A DNA stretch of 64,000 nt from contig NW_004457723.1 of assembly GCF_000203815.1 (NCBI RefSeq), forward strand, positions 868,001 to 932,000, given 5' to 3'. Below, piece after piece: positions 11,910 to 24,184 of the stretch. Source of the DNA: Cavenderia fasciculata (taxonomy: Eukaryota > Evosea > Eumycetozoa > Acytosteliales > Cavenderiaceae). The position numbers and the translations under genes are program-made. Below the pieces are notes generated by a model that saw only the letters and a list, made by a program, of their open reading frames with translations, was not told the DNA's origin and did no database searches. Position 1 is the stretch's first letter; each line of letters starts with the position of its first letter.

Positions 11910-12799
11910 TTAGGCTCTTTTTTGTTGTTTCAACATTGAAGAAACTGTTTTTTGGTCTTTGTTGGATAATGAACTACCAATGAAATAGTAAAATGTAAAT
12001 ATTACACATACTATCAACATGTCAAATGTCATATAATGTCTACACCACATTAATGTTAACAACCCAATTAGATTGGGGTGTCTCATATTCTTTAATATTC
12101 TATTTTGTCTTGACTCTTCTTCTGTTGTTGTAGATGATTTCATCGATGATGATGTTAATGATGATGTATCTTTGTTTAATATATATCTATAAATCTAGAT
12201 TATTTAAATGTATTAGTTTATGATATCATATGATATGATATGATTTCTTTTCCTTTTTTTTTTTTGCATACTTGTTTAATACCAAAGAATTCCCAAATAT
12301 CTAATAATGAAATAAACTCTATACCCATCAAGAGCAATGCGATGATTCTAAGATTTGAACAAATCGATTCGTAATCATTGTTCTTCCAAACCACAAGACT
12401 ATCCAAAGGTTGCCAGAAAAAGATCATTGCCTCGATTGCAACCGATGTAGAGATGAGATAGACTGATCTTTCTATACTTTTGATGGCAGGACCACCAGCA
12501 GTAAATATAGACTTTACAATATCGGTTGCAAGTAAACTATGTTGTGCAACAAATGCAATAACAATAATGATATTATTAATTATATATCTTTCAATCGTTG
12601 ATTCATCATCATCACCATGATTATCTTCTTCTTCTTTTATATGTTGTTGTTGTTGACCAGATTGATCAGCCCATTGTATAAAATGAAATATTGATAAGAG
12701 AGTGATGAATAAACCAAACAATCCAACCACCAATACACTTGATTTCTTAAAGAATGATATTATATGTTTGATCATAGCCGAACTCTTATTCAAAATCAA
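11910..12799 (-). CDS. Nurim-like inner nuclear membrane protein
   Basis: Two exons, 12799-12272 and 12194-11910, join in phase 0 to give 270 residues, close to the 262 of human nurim. Several hydrophobic helices are present. Diagnostic blocks are VAQHSLLAT, SIERSVYLISTSVAIEAMIFF followed by WQP, EFFGIKQ, and a C-terminal RHPNLIGLLTLMWC with MTFDMLIVCVIFTFYYFIG. These align with nurim and the wider isoprenylcysteine methyltransferase-like fold. Nurim is a multispanning protein of the nuclear envelope with no settled biochemical activity. An acidic His/Glu/Asp loop after the first helix is a lineage-specific insertion. The acceptor ATCTAG before ATTTATAG was chosen because it alone keeps phase; a second TATAG lies 9 bp on and is out of phase. 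Confidence 0.8.
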
Positions 12800-15700
12800 T
12801 CTGAGATGAGATGAACTTCAATGTTTGTTTTGAAATCTCGACAAGACCATCCACACCAACTTTTGTTTATTTTGTTCTTTTCAAAAATAGTTATCATAAA
12901 TTAAATAAATAAATAAATTTATATTCTTATTATTATATTTATTATTATTTTGGACCACATCATTTGGGAAAACATGTATCTTTTGGATCTACTTTGCTTT
13001 TTTTTTTATTTATAAAGGGGGTTTTGATTAAATAAATTAATAATAATAATAATAATACTCTATCAACTCTTTGGGAGTTCCCAAAGTTCATTGAAATTAT
13101 CTTTGTCTGTCTGTGTCTGTCTTTTTTGGGGTGACAAATTTAATTATCGACCAACCACAATGAGTGAGTTCAGAGTTGCAGCGACCAAGTCGACTTTGAA
13201 AACTTCCTCGGAACTTTGTGGTCCCAAGATTTTTCGCTGTCGTTTGGAAAAAAAAAGAAAAAAAATTAAAATAAATCCAGAGAGGAGTGCGAGGTCTTTG
13301 GGAGAGGAGTACCGCAGCCGGCTCGGCCTCCGCTGACAGTCTTTTAAATCATCCCGTACACTTTATGTGTATATTTTTATCACCGCCCCAACTTATTTAC
13401 TCCACACAACCCGAAAGCCTCGCTTTCAAAGCAACAAACAACACCAACAATCTATACTATATCTTTTTTGGTTGTACTCGCAAACAAAAAAGTAGAGGTA
13501 CGGTAAACAAAAATGTGACAAAAAAGAAATAGGCGACGACGACCTACGATGACTCTTAGTCTGACGACAAAGACATAAGAAGATAAGAAGACATAAGAAG
13601 ATAAAGAATACAGAGAAATCTTTGAATTTGAAATTAATTAGGAATAGCGGTCACTAATATCAAAACCTTTAAATACCTACTTCCCTCCCCCATTCATTTT
13701 CTTTTCCATTATATATCTTATTAATAATAATAATTATATATAACACTTCACTCTACTCAACCCTAACCAACAAAACACAGTGTCTTGTCTCATTAATTAA
13801 CGATCCTCGTTTTTAAATATTATATTTTAAATCAATATCCCACCTTCTTTTAATTTAATATTATTTATTACTTTGACGTAGAACGTAAACTAATAGATAA
13901 GTAAAGGTAGGTCATAATAACAATACATATATATAACATAATATCTTGATCCACCACCTATCTCATCGGATCTGCAACTCCCGTCACACACTCACTCACC
14001 AGCAGCCGACCGAGTTATCTCCAATCCGCCAACTCTAGTTTTTTTTCTTTTGGTCAAAGTTTTTTTTTTCTTTCCACTAGCAGGTGTTTTTACTCGAGTT
14101 TAGACAATTAATAATAATAATAATATCTCTAATCACCATCACCACATATCTACTATCAGTGTTTACCAACACTTTAAGACCACACCCACACCCTCACTCT
14201 CCACCACAACATAATATTGCTACAGGATTGTACAACCATATATAGTGATTTGAATACCAACCAACAAACCAACCAAATAGTAGGAACAAAACGACAAATC
14301 AAACGAATTCGCTACTCCCTCATCCATCATATGATCATCCACTCGTTTCTCAACCCATCAACTACAACACACACCAAACAGATAACAAACAAACATATAC
14401 TCTTTTCATATTTAAAATCACTTAAAATATCTCTTTAAGGAAGAATCTCCCACCCAACACACAACACATTGTTTTATTAATTGTGTGTTTGTGGTAGACA
14501 CTATTTTAACAGCTATTGAGAATGTGGATTTACCAAGTCACACACACAATTCATCAGCTGATTGATATCAATTGTTGTTCGAGTGTGATGAACATTGAAT
14601 AACGTAACCCAAACAAATCAAATCAAAAAAACTGTTTTTTTTATTGTTGTTGTTGTGCTGCTATTGTTTTGATTGTGATGGTTGTTGTTGTTTGGGCATT
14701 ATGACAATCACAAACATATAAATATCCTATTAAAACTACTGTACTGTAATAATAATCATCAACATCATAGTCTCGAGACACAACTAGTTAGTTTTAAAAA
14801 TCAAAATTTTTAACAACAATCACAATCAACGCAACGCAACGATTTACAACAATCACAATCCTTTTGTAATATACACTCCAACAACTAAAACTCAACAACA
14901 CAACAGTTTCATATAATATTTATTTTAAAAGAGTTTCCTTACTTCCTTCCTTCCTTCCTTCCTACTACTATTTATTTTAACAACAACAACAACAATTGTA
15001 AGAAGCAAATTAATTAATAATAATATGACACATAAATGAACAGATCAAATTCATGAATCAATCAATTCAATTTAAAGAGACAACTTATCCTTTGTTGTTG
15101 AATATTCAATCGATATACTTTCTCTTTGTTTACCCACACAATTACTCACTCGTCAATCAATCGACTTTCCTCTACACCCACACACATCCCGACTGGTAGA
15201 CCATGGTATCTACTATTTGTAATCAAACCGTGTGTTGGGTGATTGTTCTACAACTTTTTTTTTTTTTTCTTTTTTTTTTTTTTTAAAAAGACAATCTTTA
15301 ATATTATTATTTGATTGGCAACCACCCGAATTCAAGACCTAACCCACCCCACCCTCTTTGTCAAGGTCATCATCCTCTTGTTGACCAAACATTTTGGATG
15401 ATATCATCTAATGACTAAAAAATATTTCCAATTAATTTGTTGTTTATTGTTTTTTTGTGACTATTGTTTTTTTGAATTGCAATCAACAGCAATACAAAAC
15501 AACAACAACAACAACCATTTTCAAGACCATAACTATCATACCATCAAATCACAAAAACCTTTCATTGGCATCACACATACACACAACACATATACAACAG
15601 ATGCTCTCTCCCTCTCTTTGTGATAGCCTTTCCTCTCATTTAATTGGGAAAACTCTCCCTCTCCAAGAGATCCTCCTCATCCTCTCTCTCTCTCCAATCA

Positions 15701-16091
15701 TACATAATGTCGTGTGTCAATTGGCATTCTCGCGACATTTGGTGATACAAGAGGGGGATGTATGTTGTTATTATTTCGAGTTTACTCTTTTGAAAATATG
15801 GGAATCAATAATTCATTCATTCATCCCTTCAATCCATCGGTCACCATCCAAATAATATTTAATGGTTTCATTTTTTATTTTCCAAAAATAATAATTATTA
15901 TTATTCCATTCATTTCCAATCAATCAATCAATCAATTAAATATAATTCTTCTTCTTTTGGGAAATATGATAGATTATCACCAACTACAATAATAATAAGA
16001 TATCTTAACATTCACAACGAAATATTAATTAATTAATTCCAATTTTATTTATTATTTATTATTTATTTATTTTTTCACATAAATTACAGAA
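12800..16091 (+). other. Long intergenic region upstream of RNase T2, strongly C-over-G skewed
   Basis: About 3.3 kb with no convincing protein gene, several times the usual spacing in this window. Between about 13.7 and 15.7 kb the + strand is rich in A and C and poor in G (long CAACAA, CACACC and TCACTC stretches), as seen in transcribed leaders. It also holds a small G+C-rich island (13290-13340), a CTTC repeat near 14941-14962 and CACACCC boxes near 14180. A T-rich stretch ending in ACAG directly before the RNase T2 ATG could be the acceptor of a 5' leader intron. The longest ATG frame (15411-15623, 70 codons) starts with a hydrophobic segment but has no recognisable family. Confidence 0.55.
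13069..13086. repeat. 18-bp near-perfect palindrome
   Basis: Two 8-bp arms, CTTTGGGA and TCCCAAAG, are separated by GT. It lies just downstream of the shared promoter side of the nurim-like gene. It could be a dimeric factor site or a tight hairpin. Confidence 0.6.
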
Positions 16092-16878
16092 ATGAAAGTA
16101 ATCCAATTCTCATTACTATTTGTATTATTATTTGTATCCTCTTCTTTGGCTTCTCCAAGTAAGTAATTTATAAAAAAAAATAATATTATTATTTTCCAAA
16201 TGTATTTATTTTTTTAATTTTTTTTTTATCTACTTAGTTACCATTTATGAAAATGGTAGTTCAGGAGATTTCGATTTCTACTTGTTTGTTCAACAATGGA
16301 TCTATTCCTATTGTGGACAACAAACCTGTATCTCGACCAAGGAACGTGAAGCCTTCACCATCCACGGTTTGTGGCCAGAAAACACCGACGGCTCATACCC
16401 AAGTTTCTGTAACGGACCAAGCTTCTCGAGCAACGAAATCTCTGACCTCCTCAACACCATGGACTACGACTGGCCCTCCCTCACTGGCCCAAACACTGAT
16501 TTCTGGACCCACGAATGGAGCAAGCACGGCACCTGCGCCTTGACCGGCCCAGTCACCGACATCCACGACTACTTCTCTGGTGCCCTCAAGCTTTACGAGA
16601 CCTACAACGTCACTGCCGCCCTCGAGCACAACAACATCTACCCAAGCAGCTCGGGCTCTGTCAACATTAACCAAGTCATCAGCACCCTCACCACCGCCTA
16701 CGGTGGCAAGCCACTCATCCAATGCCAAGACAACCAAATCTCCACCGTCACTTTCTGTATCACCAAGGAACTCGAGATCATGGATTGTCCAACCCTCTCT
16801 GGCTGGACCTGTGGTTCCAACTCTGCTGGTTGGCCAAACTCTGACAACAATGATGTTGAAATTGTTGTCAAGTTCTAA
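16092..16878 (+). CDS. Secreted ribonuclease T2
   Basis: Two exons, 16092-16158 and 16238-16878, giving 235 residues. The first exon is a signal peptide (MKVIQFSLLFVLLFVSSSLA). The mature part has both T2 active-site blocks: CAS I FTIHGLWPEN (His65) and CAS II FWTHEWSKHGTC (Glu115, His119). Paired cysteines, including those of CNG, KHGTC and ITKELEIMDC, fit the family fold. The enzyme cleaves RNA through a 2',3'-cyclic phosphate in lysosomes or outside the cell, and in dictyostelids such enzymes are linked to bacterial feeding and starvation. The second exon uses C-ending codons almost throughout, a sign of selection for high expression. The unusually long upstream region suggests elaborate control. 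Confidence 0.95.
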
Positions 16879-17453
16879 ATTTAGAACTCATACAAAAAAA
16901 AAAAAAGATGATTAACTCGACACCCCAACCCAAACATATTTTACTTTATCATCCAACAACCCAATCCCTTCCAACAACAATAATAATAATATATTTATTC
17001 ATTTATCTTAAACACTCTCCCCCACACCAACTCAATCAACAAACCAAAATAACCTAAATAACAACAATAACCAAAAAAAGATTAAAACGAAAATGGAACA
17101 AAAAAAAAATGATACCAACAACCTACAACAACCTACAACAACAAACATATATTTTTTTTCAAGCTTGTCCTTTTTTTTACACAACTGGCACTATATTAAT
17201 GGCATCTTCTTATCAAGACATGTCGTATATGGTCGTGTGTGTAAAAGGATGGCATTATCATAATGTTGATATTGTTTCGAAACATACAACCAACACCAAC
17301 AACAAATAAATAAATAAATTATTTTCGGGTGCAATTCACGACACGAATTGTGCCATTCGAATCTAAATATAATTAATTATCCAAAACACAATATAAATAT
17401 ATAAATATTATTTGTTTTTTATAAATAAATATATTTTGTTTTCCTTTCCATTT
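16879..17453. other. Intergenic spacer between convergent genes
   Basis: About 575 bp. The first part is A/C-rich like a 3' UTR of the RNase gene and contains AATAAATAAATAAA near 17305. No gene is supportable; a 66-codon frame at 17109 has no features of a real protein. Confidence 0.6.
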
Positions 17454-19609
17454 TTATTTACCATTTTCATCCATGGTAGAAAGAAAGGATTCCAAAATTT
17501 TATTTCTTCTATTAATTAATATATCCATTGTTTCAGAGTCATATTCATAACTTGGTTCTTGATCATCATTTTCCTTGTTTTCATTATTACTATTATTATT
17601 ATTGTCTATTATTATTAATTTCTTTTGTTGATCTATCATTTTAATTGCACCATTTATATCTTCTAGAGCATAGACTAGATTACCAAGATGATGATGAGCT
17701 TTTGATTTCCAAAAATAGGCTTTATGATTTGGTAGTGTTTCCAAAGAGAGAGTACAATAATCTCTAGCTATTTGCCATTCACCCATTTTTGCCTGTACAA
17801 TTGCCATGTTACAGTATAGTGTAGAACCTACTTGTGCTACCTTGTCATAGTATGTTTCCAAGTTATCCAAATATTCGTTCCAAGTCAATATGCTTTTGTA
17901 AATCTTGAGTGCCTGCGAATAGAGATGATCACACTTTTCAAAGAAAAAGAGTTTGAATTTGGTTGATGCCCAACTCCGATACTCTGCAACGAGTTCCAAC
18001 TTTTTTTCAATTGGCAATTGACATGCCTCCTCGATTGTATGGAAATGTTTTAAACTTTTACAATCAATGTATATGATGAGTGTGGCCATTGGTGGTATCT
18101 GATCCGATGGAGACCCTACATCACCATATCCATACGATGGTGGTACTTTGACAACACATGCTTCTCCACTTTGTACAGTTGGAAGAATCTTGATGAGTGC
18201 TGGAATGAATCGATCACTAGCATTTGGTTCTTCCAAATCACTTTGTTTAATCTTTTTTAAAAACATTCTTTTTTTAACTTTTTTTGGCTCTTCCAATAAA
18301 TAAATAGTAACTTGTGCTTTGAGTCGAGTAAAATTACTCAATTTGATATCTTTGTTTCCTTCACGGATAATGGTTTTCTCTAATCCATCTGGTTGTGATA
18401 TAACTGGTGACATACCAGGTTGTTGTAACAATCCAAAATGGTGGTCAAGTGGATCCACTTTTTTACTAGTTTCACGTCGTTTCTTTGCTTCTTCAATCTC
18501 TTCCAACTCTTTTTTAAAATCTTGGTAACTAGTATCACTGTTTACAACGAGTGGTTGACCATGAAGAAATGCATTCTGTAGCATCAAATAGTAACATAGT
18601 AGTTTATGTGCCAAGTTACCCTGTGCCTTTTTAAGTTGATTTGATTTACTCGACACAAACGATACCTTTCCATCTTTTTCATCCAATTCACAGAAACAGA
18701 CAAACAACTGTCCAGGTGGAAATTCATATTTACAAGGTTGAAATGGAGGTAATTTTTTAATTGTATATAATTCATTTAATATTGATTGTGGTGTTTTCTT
18801 GAATGTCCATTCCTAAATATACCAAAAAATACAAAGATTATTTGTTTGTTAGTTTGATATATGATGATGATGAAGATTATCTTTTAATTTATACATACAT
18901 CATTACAAGGTAGAGGATATATAAAATCATTTGGATATAAAATGGTAGAGATTAAATTTACAGTTGTATTATTGGTATTATTTTTAAAATCAAATATTGG
19001 ATAGTTGCATGTGATCACTTGAATCAATCGATTGAATTGTACAACTGATAATGGTTTATATGATGATGATGATGATGATGATGATTTTGAACCTTCTTTT
19101 TGTTGTTGTTGTTGTTGTTGTTGTTTACCATCACAATGAACCAAGATACAATTACCATATACTTCTTTTCTTGGTCTTGTGAGTAGAGTTGCACGTTCAT
19201 TCACTTTTAAATCACCATGATTGTCGTTATCATTGTCACCATATCCAATCACATAGAAAAATGATTCATCTCTCTTTGATAGATAACGTCGTATTACAGT
19301 TTGACCACCAATCACCTTTTTAATGTAATCGAAATGATCAATCACTATATCTATTTCACTAACCTCTATTAAACTATTCTCTGGTATATTTATACATGAT
19401 ATTCTATTACTTTGTTGTTGATGATAACTATAACTTGAAGTGGAATCATTCATTCTATAGTTATAATGTTGTTGTTGATGATATGGATGATGATGATGTT
19501 GATGTTGTTGATTATATTTATGATTGTTGTTTGGTGTTCTTGTAGTCGTATTGTACTCTTGTTGTTGTTGATGTTTGGTAAGGTCATGTGATTCCATGAT
19601 GTCTTGCAT
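17454..19609 (-). CDS. FKBP-domain and TPR protein
   Basis: Two exons, 19609-18899 and 18812-17454, join in phase 0 to give 689 residues. The N-terminal 100 residues are His/Gln/Asn-rich. A globular segment follows (FDYIKKVIGGQTVIRRYL, SFFYVIGYG), which may be a diverged first FKBP-like domain. The middle of the protein has the C-terminal half of an FKBP fold: ACVVKVPPSYGYGDVG and IPPMATLIIYIDCKSL. TPR-like helices then follow (LYSQALKIYKSILTW, LYCNMAIVQAKMGEWQIA, KAYFWKSKAHHHLG). FKBP-TPR proteins generally bind Hsp90 through the TPR. Whether this one retains prolyl isomerase activity is doubtful because the aromatic pocket is not clearly kept. The closest named subfamily cannot be told by eye. 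Confidence 0.8.
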
Positions 19610-19935
19610 TCATCATATCATCAAGTAGTCAATAATGTGAATATATACGGGTATGTCCAACCAATCATACAAATATACAAGAGAAAGAGAGGAAGATACA
19701 ATACGAAACTTGACTAGAAAGATATTGGTAATGGGGAAGAGAGCTGAAACAAAAAGATATTAGTCTACTTTCAAATTTGGTCATCTGCAAAATTTGCTAC
19801 AAAATTTCTCATATTTCTATTTTTAATCATCCACAAAAGAGTAGACAGAGACAGACAAAGACAAAGACAGAGATAGAGAGAGAGAGAGAGAGAGAGATAG
19901 GAGTGAAGGTGATAGGATTAATATATATATAGAAA
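19610..19935. promoter_or_regulatory. Divergent intergenic region
   Basis: About 325 bp shared upstream by the FKBP/TPR gene (minus) and the SDR gene (plus). It contains a purine GA-repeat (about 19875-19898) close to the SDR start. Confidence 0.55.
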
Positions 19936-21353
19936 ATGTCAAATAATAATAATAGTAAAGAAAAGATAAATGTATTGTTGACAGGAGCAACGGGTTACAT
20001 TGGATCAAATACACTTAGACCATTGATAGAGTCTGGTTTGTACAATGTATTTGTGTTGGTGAGGAAGTCGTCAAGAGTACCACCTATATTCAAGACACTG
20101 GCATCTCATCCATCGATGCAGATCATTACAAGTGAATTTGTGGATCTCAAGAATCAAGATCAAAAGGGTCGTATCAGCAACCTTCGTTATATTATCAAGA
20201 GCAACCGTATCAAGGTCATCATTCACTGCGCTGCATTGATGGAGTTTTACCCATCCGATAACAAAATTGTACACTTATCAAACGTAGTTGGAACAGAGAA
20301 TCTTTTAAAAGCATCATTTACAAAAGATGATGATGAATCAAGTAGTGATGAAAGTGATAGTGATAGTGATAGTGAAAGTGATGAAGAAGAAGAAGAAGAC
20401 AATCGATCGTCGTCATCATCAAGTTCACCATCATCTACATCATCATCTACATCATCATCTAGAAAATGTTTAATTGATAGATTCATATATATATCATCAA
20501 CAGAGGCAATGGGAGGAGTTACACCAACTGGACAGTTGAGAGATGAAAAGAGTGAAACACATACAGACTATTACTATGGAGACACTAAAGTGGAGGCAGA
20601 GGCGTTGGTCAAAACCTACCAAACTCGATACCCAACTTTAGATTGTATTATACTCAGACCGACAGGTGTCTATGGCAAGGACGACGACTTTGTCATTTAT
20701 GAATTGATGCAAGCAGTCTCTTATGGACTGTTGTTTTTCTTGCCATCACTTGCCAAAGGCGCCGTCATGTTTACTCACATTGACGATGTTGTCCAAGGCA
20801 TCTTGCTGGCCATTAAGAGAAAGAAACTCGCCACCAATACAACCAGCACATACATTATCTGTCCCGACAAGGGTCTAGAGTACCGAGAAGTGTTGGTATT
20901 CCTCAACGAAAAACTAAATAGAATGAAACCAAGACTAGTCTTTCCAGCTGCCATTGTATTGCCAATCATAGATATTGCTGGTAGATTTATGTATTTATTC
21001 AAGAAAAAGAAATTCCTCTATAAAAAGGAAACTCTATCAAAGTATGTACAAAAACAAAAACAAAAACAGAAACAGGAAAATTAATCATATTATGGATAGT
21101 TTATTAATTTGATATTTATTTATTTATTTATTATTTTTATTCTTCTTGTAGAATGGCAGAAGATAGATTATTTAGTAATGAAAAGGCTAAAAAGGAATTA
21201 GGATTTAAACCAACCTATTCTTTTAAACAAGGTTTAAATGTTACGATTGAAGAATATTTGGAGAATGAAAGATTATCTTATTATCCAGTATCTCCATTAT
21301 TTATCATCGTAGCATTATTTGCAATGTTTGTAAAATTTATATTATGGAAATAA
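19936..21353 (+). CDS. Extended short-chain dehydrogenase (NAD-dependent epimerase / 3-beta-HSD type)
   Basis: Two exons, 19936-21041 and 21152-21353; 435 residues. The Rossmann start INVLLTGATGYIGSN carries the extended-SDR motif TGxxGxxG. HCAALMEF and the catalytic SSTEAMGG with YYYGDTKVEAE (Tyr-x-x-x-Lys) follow, then ILRPTGVYGKDDDF, the usual specificity region. An acidic Ser/Asp/Glu insertion of about 50 residues sits between the NAD-binding half and the catalytic Ser. The last exon ends with a hydrophobic helix (SPLFIIVALFAMFVKFILW), so the enzyme is probably anchored in the ER membrane, as in sterol dehydrogenases of this class. The substrate is not evident from sequence. Confidence 0.88.
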
Positions 21354-22324
21354 TAATCGATCAATGATCAATGATTATGATCCATCCAAAGAAAGAAAGA
21401 AAGAACCTTTATATATGTTTAAATAATAAATAAATAAATAAATAATTTTATTTGTTTGATTTCTAAAGAGCGCGCGTTGCTGCAATCCTATGATACTAAA
21501 TAGAAAGTGAGTAGTAGTCTTCTATTACTTGATTTGACATCGTACCTATTTTGATACCAAATTTGTTTAAACACTTGGACTGCATGTGGACTCCTCTACA
21601 ATGCCAATATTTTAGATAGATAATCCACAGGACACACTAGATGGATTCTCTTAGATATTGGCATTGTAGATTTGGCACTATTAAAACTAGGTATTCAATC
21701 GTGAAATTGGTCGGTAGTCTCTTAGTTAACAAAAAACTATAACCTAAAAGAATAATAATGATGTTGATGTTCTTTTATTAACAAACAGACCAATGATTTG
21801 ATAAAGTGATCTCTACACGGCGTGGACGTTTCAAGGATTTGAATACTTCCAAGTCTGCAAAGAACATGATTCCTTTATACCAAGAGTTGCATATGTGGTA
21901 ACTCCAAGAACCAATGATGTGGTGATAGACCACATACTAGTAACCTCTGTAGATATCTTAATCTAATGAATTTAACTTTAACATCTTCATTCTTCTTTTC
22001 TTCTTCTTTTGCTTTCACCTTTATACTCTTAATAGGTATGTAGTTGAAGAGCATTACTCGTCCTCTGTCAAAGTGACATTAATGTCGTTTGTATCTGAAT
22101 GATGATTCCAAATCTCTAAATGCGACAAGTGGCTGAGATCGGAAACTTTAAAGTTGATTAATCTATCTATCCATCCATCTATCTATCTATCTTTAAAAAA
22201 GATTATTTATTTATTTTTTTAATTGTGCATCTAATTAATTTCTTTTTCTTAAATTTTTTTTATCTCACATAGACCAAAACAAAAAACCATCAAGATCATT
22301 TATTATTATTATTTTAATTATTAT
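21354..22324 (-). pseudogene. Intergenic region with a decayed coding relic (leucine-rich type) and an inverted repeat
   Basis: Between the SDR and sirtuin genes the minus strand (about 21790-22180) contains several stretches that read like real protein in differing frames: VSDLSHLSHLEIWNHH, FIRLRYLQRLLVCGLSPHHW and FADLEVFKSLKRPRRVEI. Their Leu/Ile spacing resembles leucine-rich repeat or F-box/LRR families that are expanded in dictyostelids. No single frame spans them, so this is most simply a dead or fragmentary gene; unrecognised introns are an alternative. A 15-bp inverted repeat lies beyond its 3' end. The family is not identified. Confidence 0.4.
21596..21669. repeat. 15-bp perfect inverted repeat with 44-bp spacer
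   Basis: CTACAATGCCAATAT at 21596-21610 is repeated in inverted form (ATATTGGCATTGTAG) at 21655-21669. The arms could form a hairpin in RNA or mark the ends of a very small mobile-element remnant. No target-site duplication is obvious. Confidence 0.7.
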
Positions 22325-23980
22325 ATGTGCGATAAAGATGACCACCATTCAACGATTAATCTCTCTGTTGTATACCAACAGCTAAATTTAAAATTCTACG
22401 ATAGTCCAGAATGTATGTTTGTTACAACACACAAGTCAACAAGACAAGTTATATGTCTTGCACATAGGCTCTGTTATTCATTCATTCATTCATTCATTCA
22501 TTCATTCATTCATTCATTCATTAAACTAATTATTGTTTCGTTTACATGTATAGCGACACTACCTTGTTGTCAAAGTTGGCATGATAATGATGACAATGAT
22601 GTAGAAGATGTTGATGGGTATGATGGTGTTTGGATATGTTTGCATTGTTTGGATTCTACCCAGTGCAAAAAACATTCTTATAATCATTCTTGTCAAGAAC
22701 AAACTGATGGTGATGGTACCCATCAACATCATCATTTGATGCTATTTTTTGATTACAAGACTGCATTTGACAAACAAATTAAAATATATTGTTTCAAGTG
22801 TGACCATCTATTAGATACCAATACTCTTATGTTGGTAGGGAATGATGATAAATCTTCTAATTCCACAAGCAATTATAATGTATGTTTAATCAATCAATCA
22901 ATCAATTATTGTCTTTAAAGACAAGTAACTAACTCTACAACTATGTGTTTTTTTTTCAAGGTAAATGATATTTTAGATCAAATCAATGCATTTAAATTAA
23001 TATTATATAATGACAAGAAATCTGAATGGTATAGGGAAAATGTACATTCAAATAATAATCAAAACAATGATTTGGAGAAAAAACAATTAAAAGAATCAAG
23101 TTTAAAAGGAATAGCAGATTATATTCAATCTGAGCAATGTAAGAATATTGTTGTATTGACAGGTGCAGGAATCAGTGTGGCTGCAGGTATACCTGATTTC
23201 AGGTCACCTAAAAGTGGATTGTACAACAATATCAAACAATTCAACTTGCCATACCCAGAAGCTATATTTGATATCGATTACTTTAAAGTATACCCTGAAA
23301 GATTCTATACCATCTCTAAAGACATTTTCCCAGATGCCGATAAATACAAACCGACCCAAGTACATCATTTCATTAAAAAGTTGTCAGACCATCATCTATT
23401 ACGAAGAAACTACACACAAAATATAGATACGTTGGAAAGAGCTGCTGGTATTCCACTCAATCAATTAATCGAAGCTCATGGTGCATTCACCCATTCCTAT
23501 TGTATGCAATGTAACAAACAATATTCAAATGATTATATTTTAAATATTTTGAATAGTAAATGTGAAAGTGAAAGTGAAAGTGTATCCTCTTCTTCTCCTT
23601 CTTTATCTCCTTTGACAAAACATCAAGTCCCAAGATGTAATGATAAAGATTGTAATGGATTAATTAAACCAAATGTAGTATTCTTTGGAGATGCGTTACC
23701 GATGGAATTCAACCATTGTCTTGTCAATGATTTTCCACATGAATCGAAACTCCAATGTGACCTTCTCATCGTTATTGGTACATCCCTAAAAGTACTGCCA
23801 ATTGCGTCGATGATCAATCTATGTCATGGAAGAGTACCACGTCTACTCATCAACAACCAAGACGTCGGTGCCAATGACCATGGTGGTTTTGAATGGGACA
23901 CCAACCCATTAATGGATGTTAAATGGATAGGTGATTGTCAACAAGGTGTAACTGAATTAATTCAATTATTAAATTGGTAA
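22325..23980 (+). CDS. sir2A: Sirtuin with N-terminal UBP-type zinc finger (Sir2A-like)
   Basis: Exons 22325-22879 and 22961-23980 give 524 residues. The N-terminal third has a ZnF-UBP pattern: GVWICLHCLDSTQC, HLMLFFDYKTAFDKQIKIYC and FKCDHLL, a fold that in other proteins binds the free C-terminus of ubiquitin. The sirtuin core has VLTGAGISVAAGIPDFRSP, the NAD motif TQNIDTLERAAG, catalytic His in EAHGAF, a zinc site (CMQCNKQY ... CNDKDCNG), NVVFFGDALP and VIGTSLKVLP. It should be an NAD-dependent protein deacylase. D. discoideum Sir2A has the same fusion, from memory. An ATTC tandem repeat near 22477-22521 encodes FIHS units; a GT before it and TATAG at about 22552 would let it be spliced out in frame, so the first exon may be two. 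Confidence 0.88.
22477..22521 (+). repeat. ATTC tetranucleotide tandem repeat
   Basis: About eleven copies of ATTC within the first sirtuin exon. Read through, it encodes repeated FIHS. It may instead lie inside a short intron (see the sirtuin entry). Confidence 0.85.
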
Positions 23981-24184
23981 TCAATCAAACAAACAAACCA
24001 AACAAACCAAACAAATAAAAGAAATTAAAAGAAATAATAATAATAAATGTAATAACAAAAAAAAAATGAACCAAAGATGCGATGAACTACAACTTTTGAA
24101 TTTGTATTTTCCAAACATTGTATTTATTTATTTATTTATATTAGTATAGATAGATATATATATATTGTTGAGTACATTACGATA

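Noticed and set aside
13091-13532. Two overlapping 81-codon frames as a possible gene
   Set aside because: No conserved motif, mixed low complexity, and no plausible splice partners; more like leader or spacer DNA.
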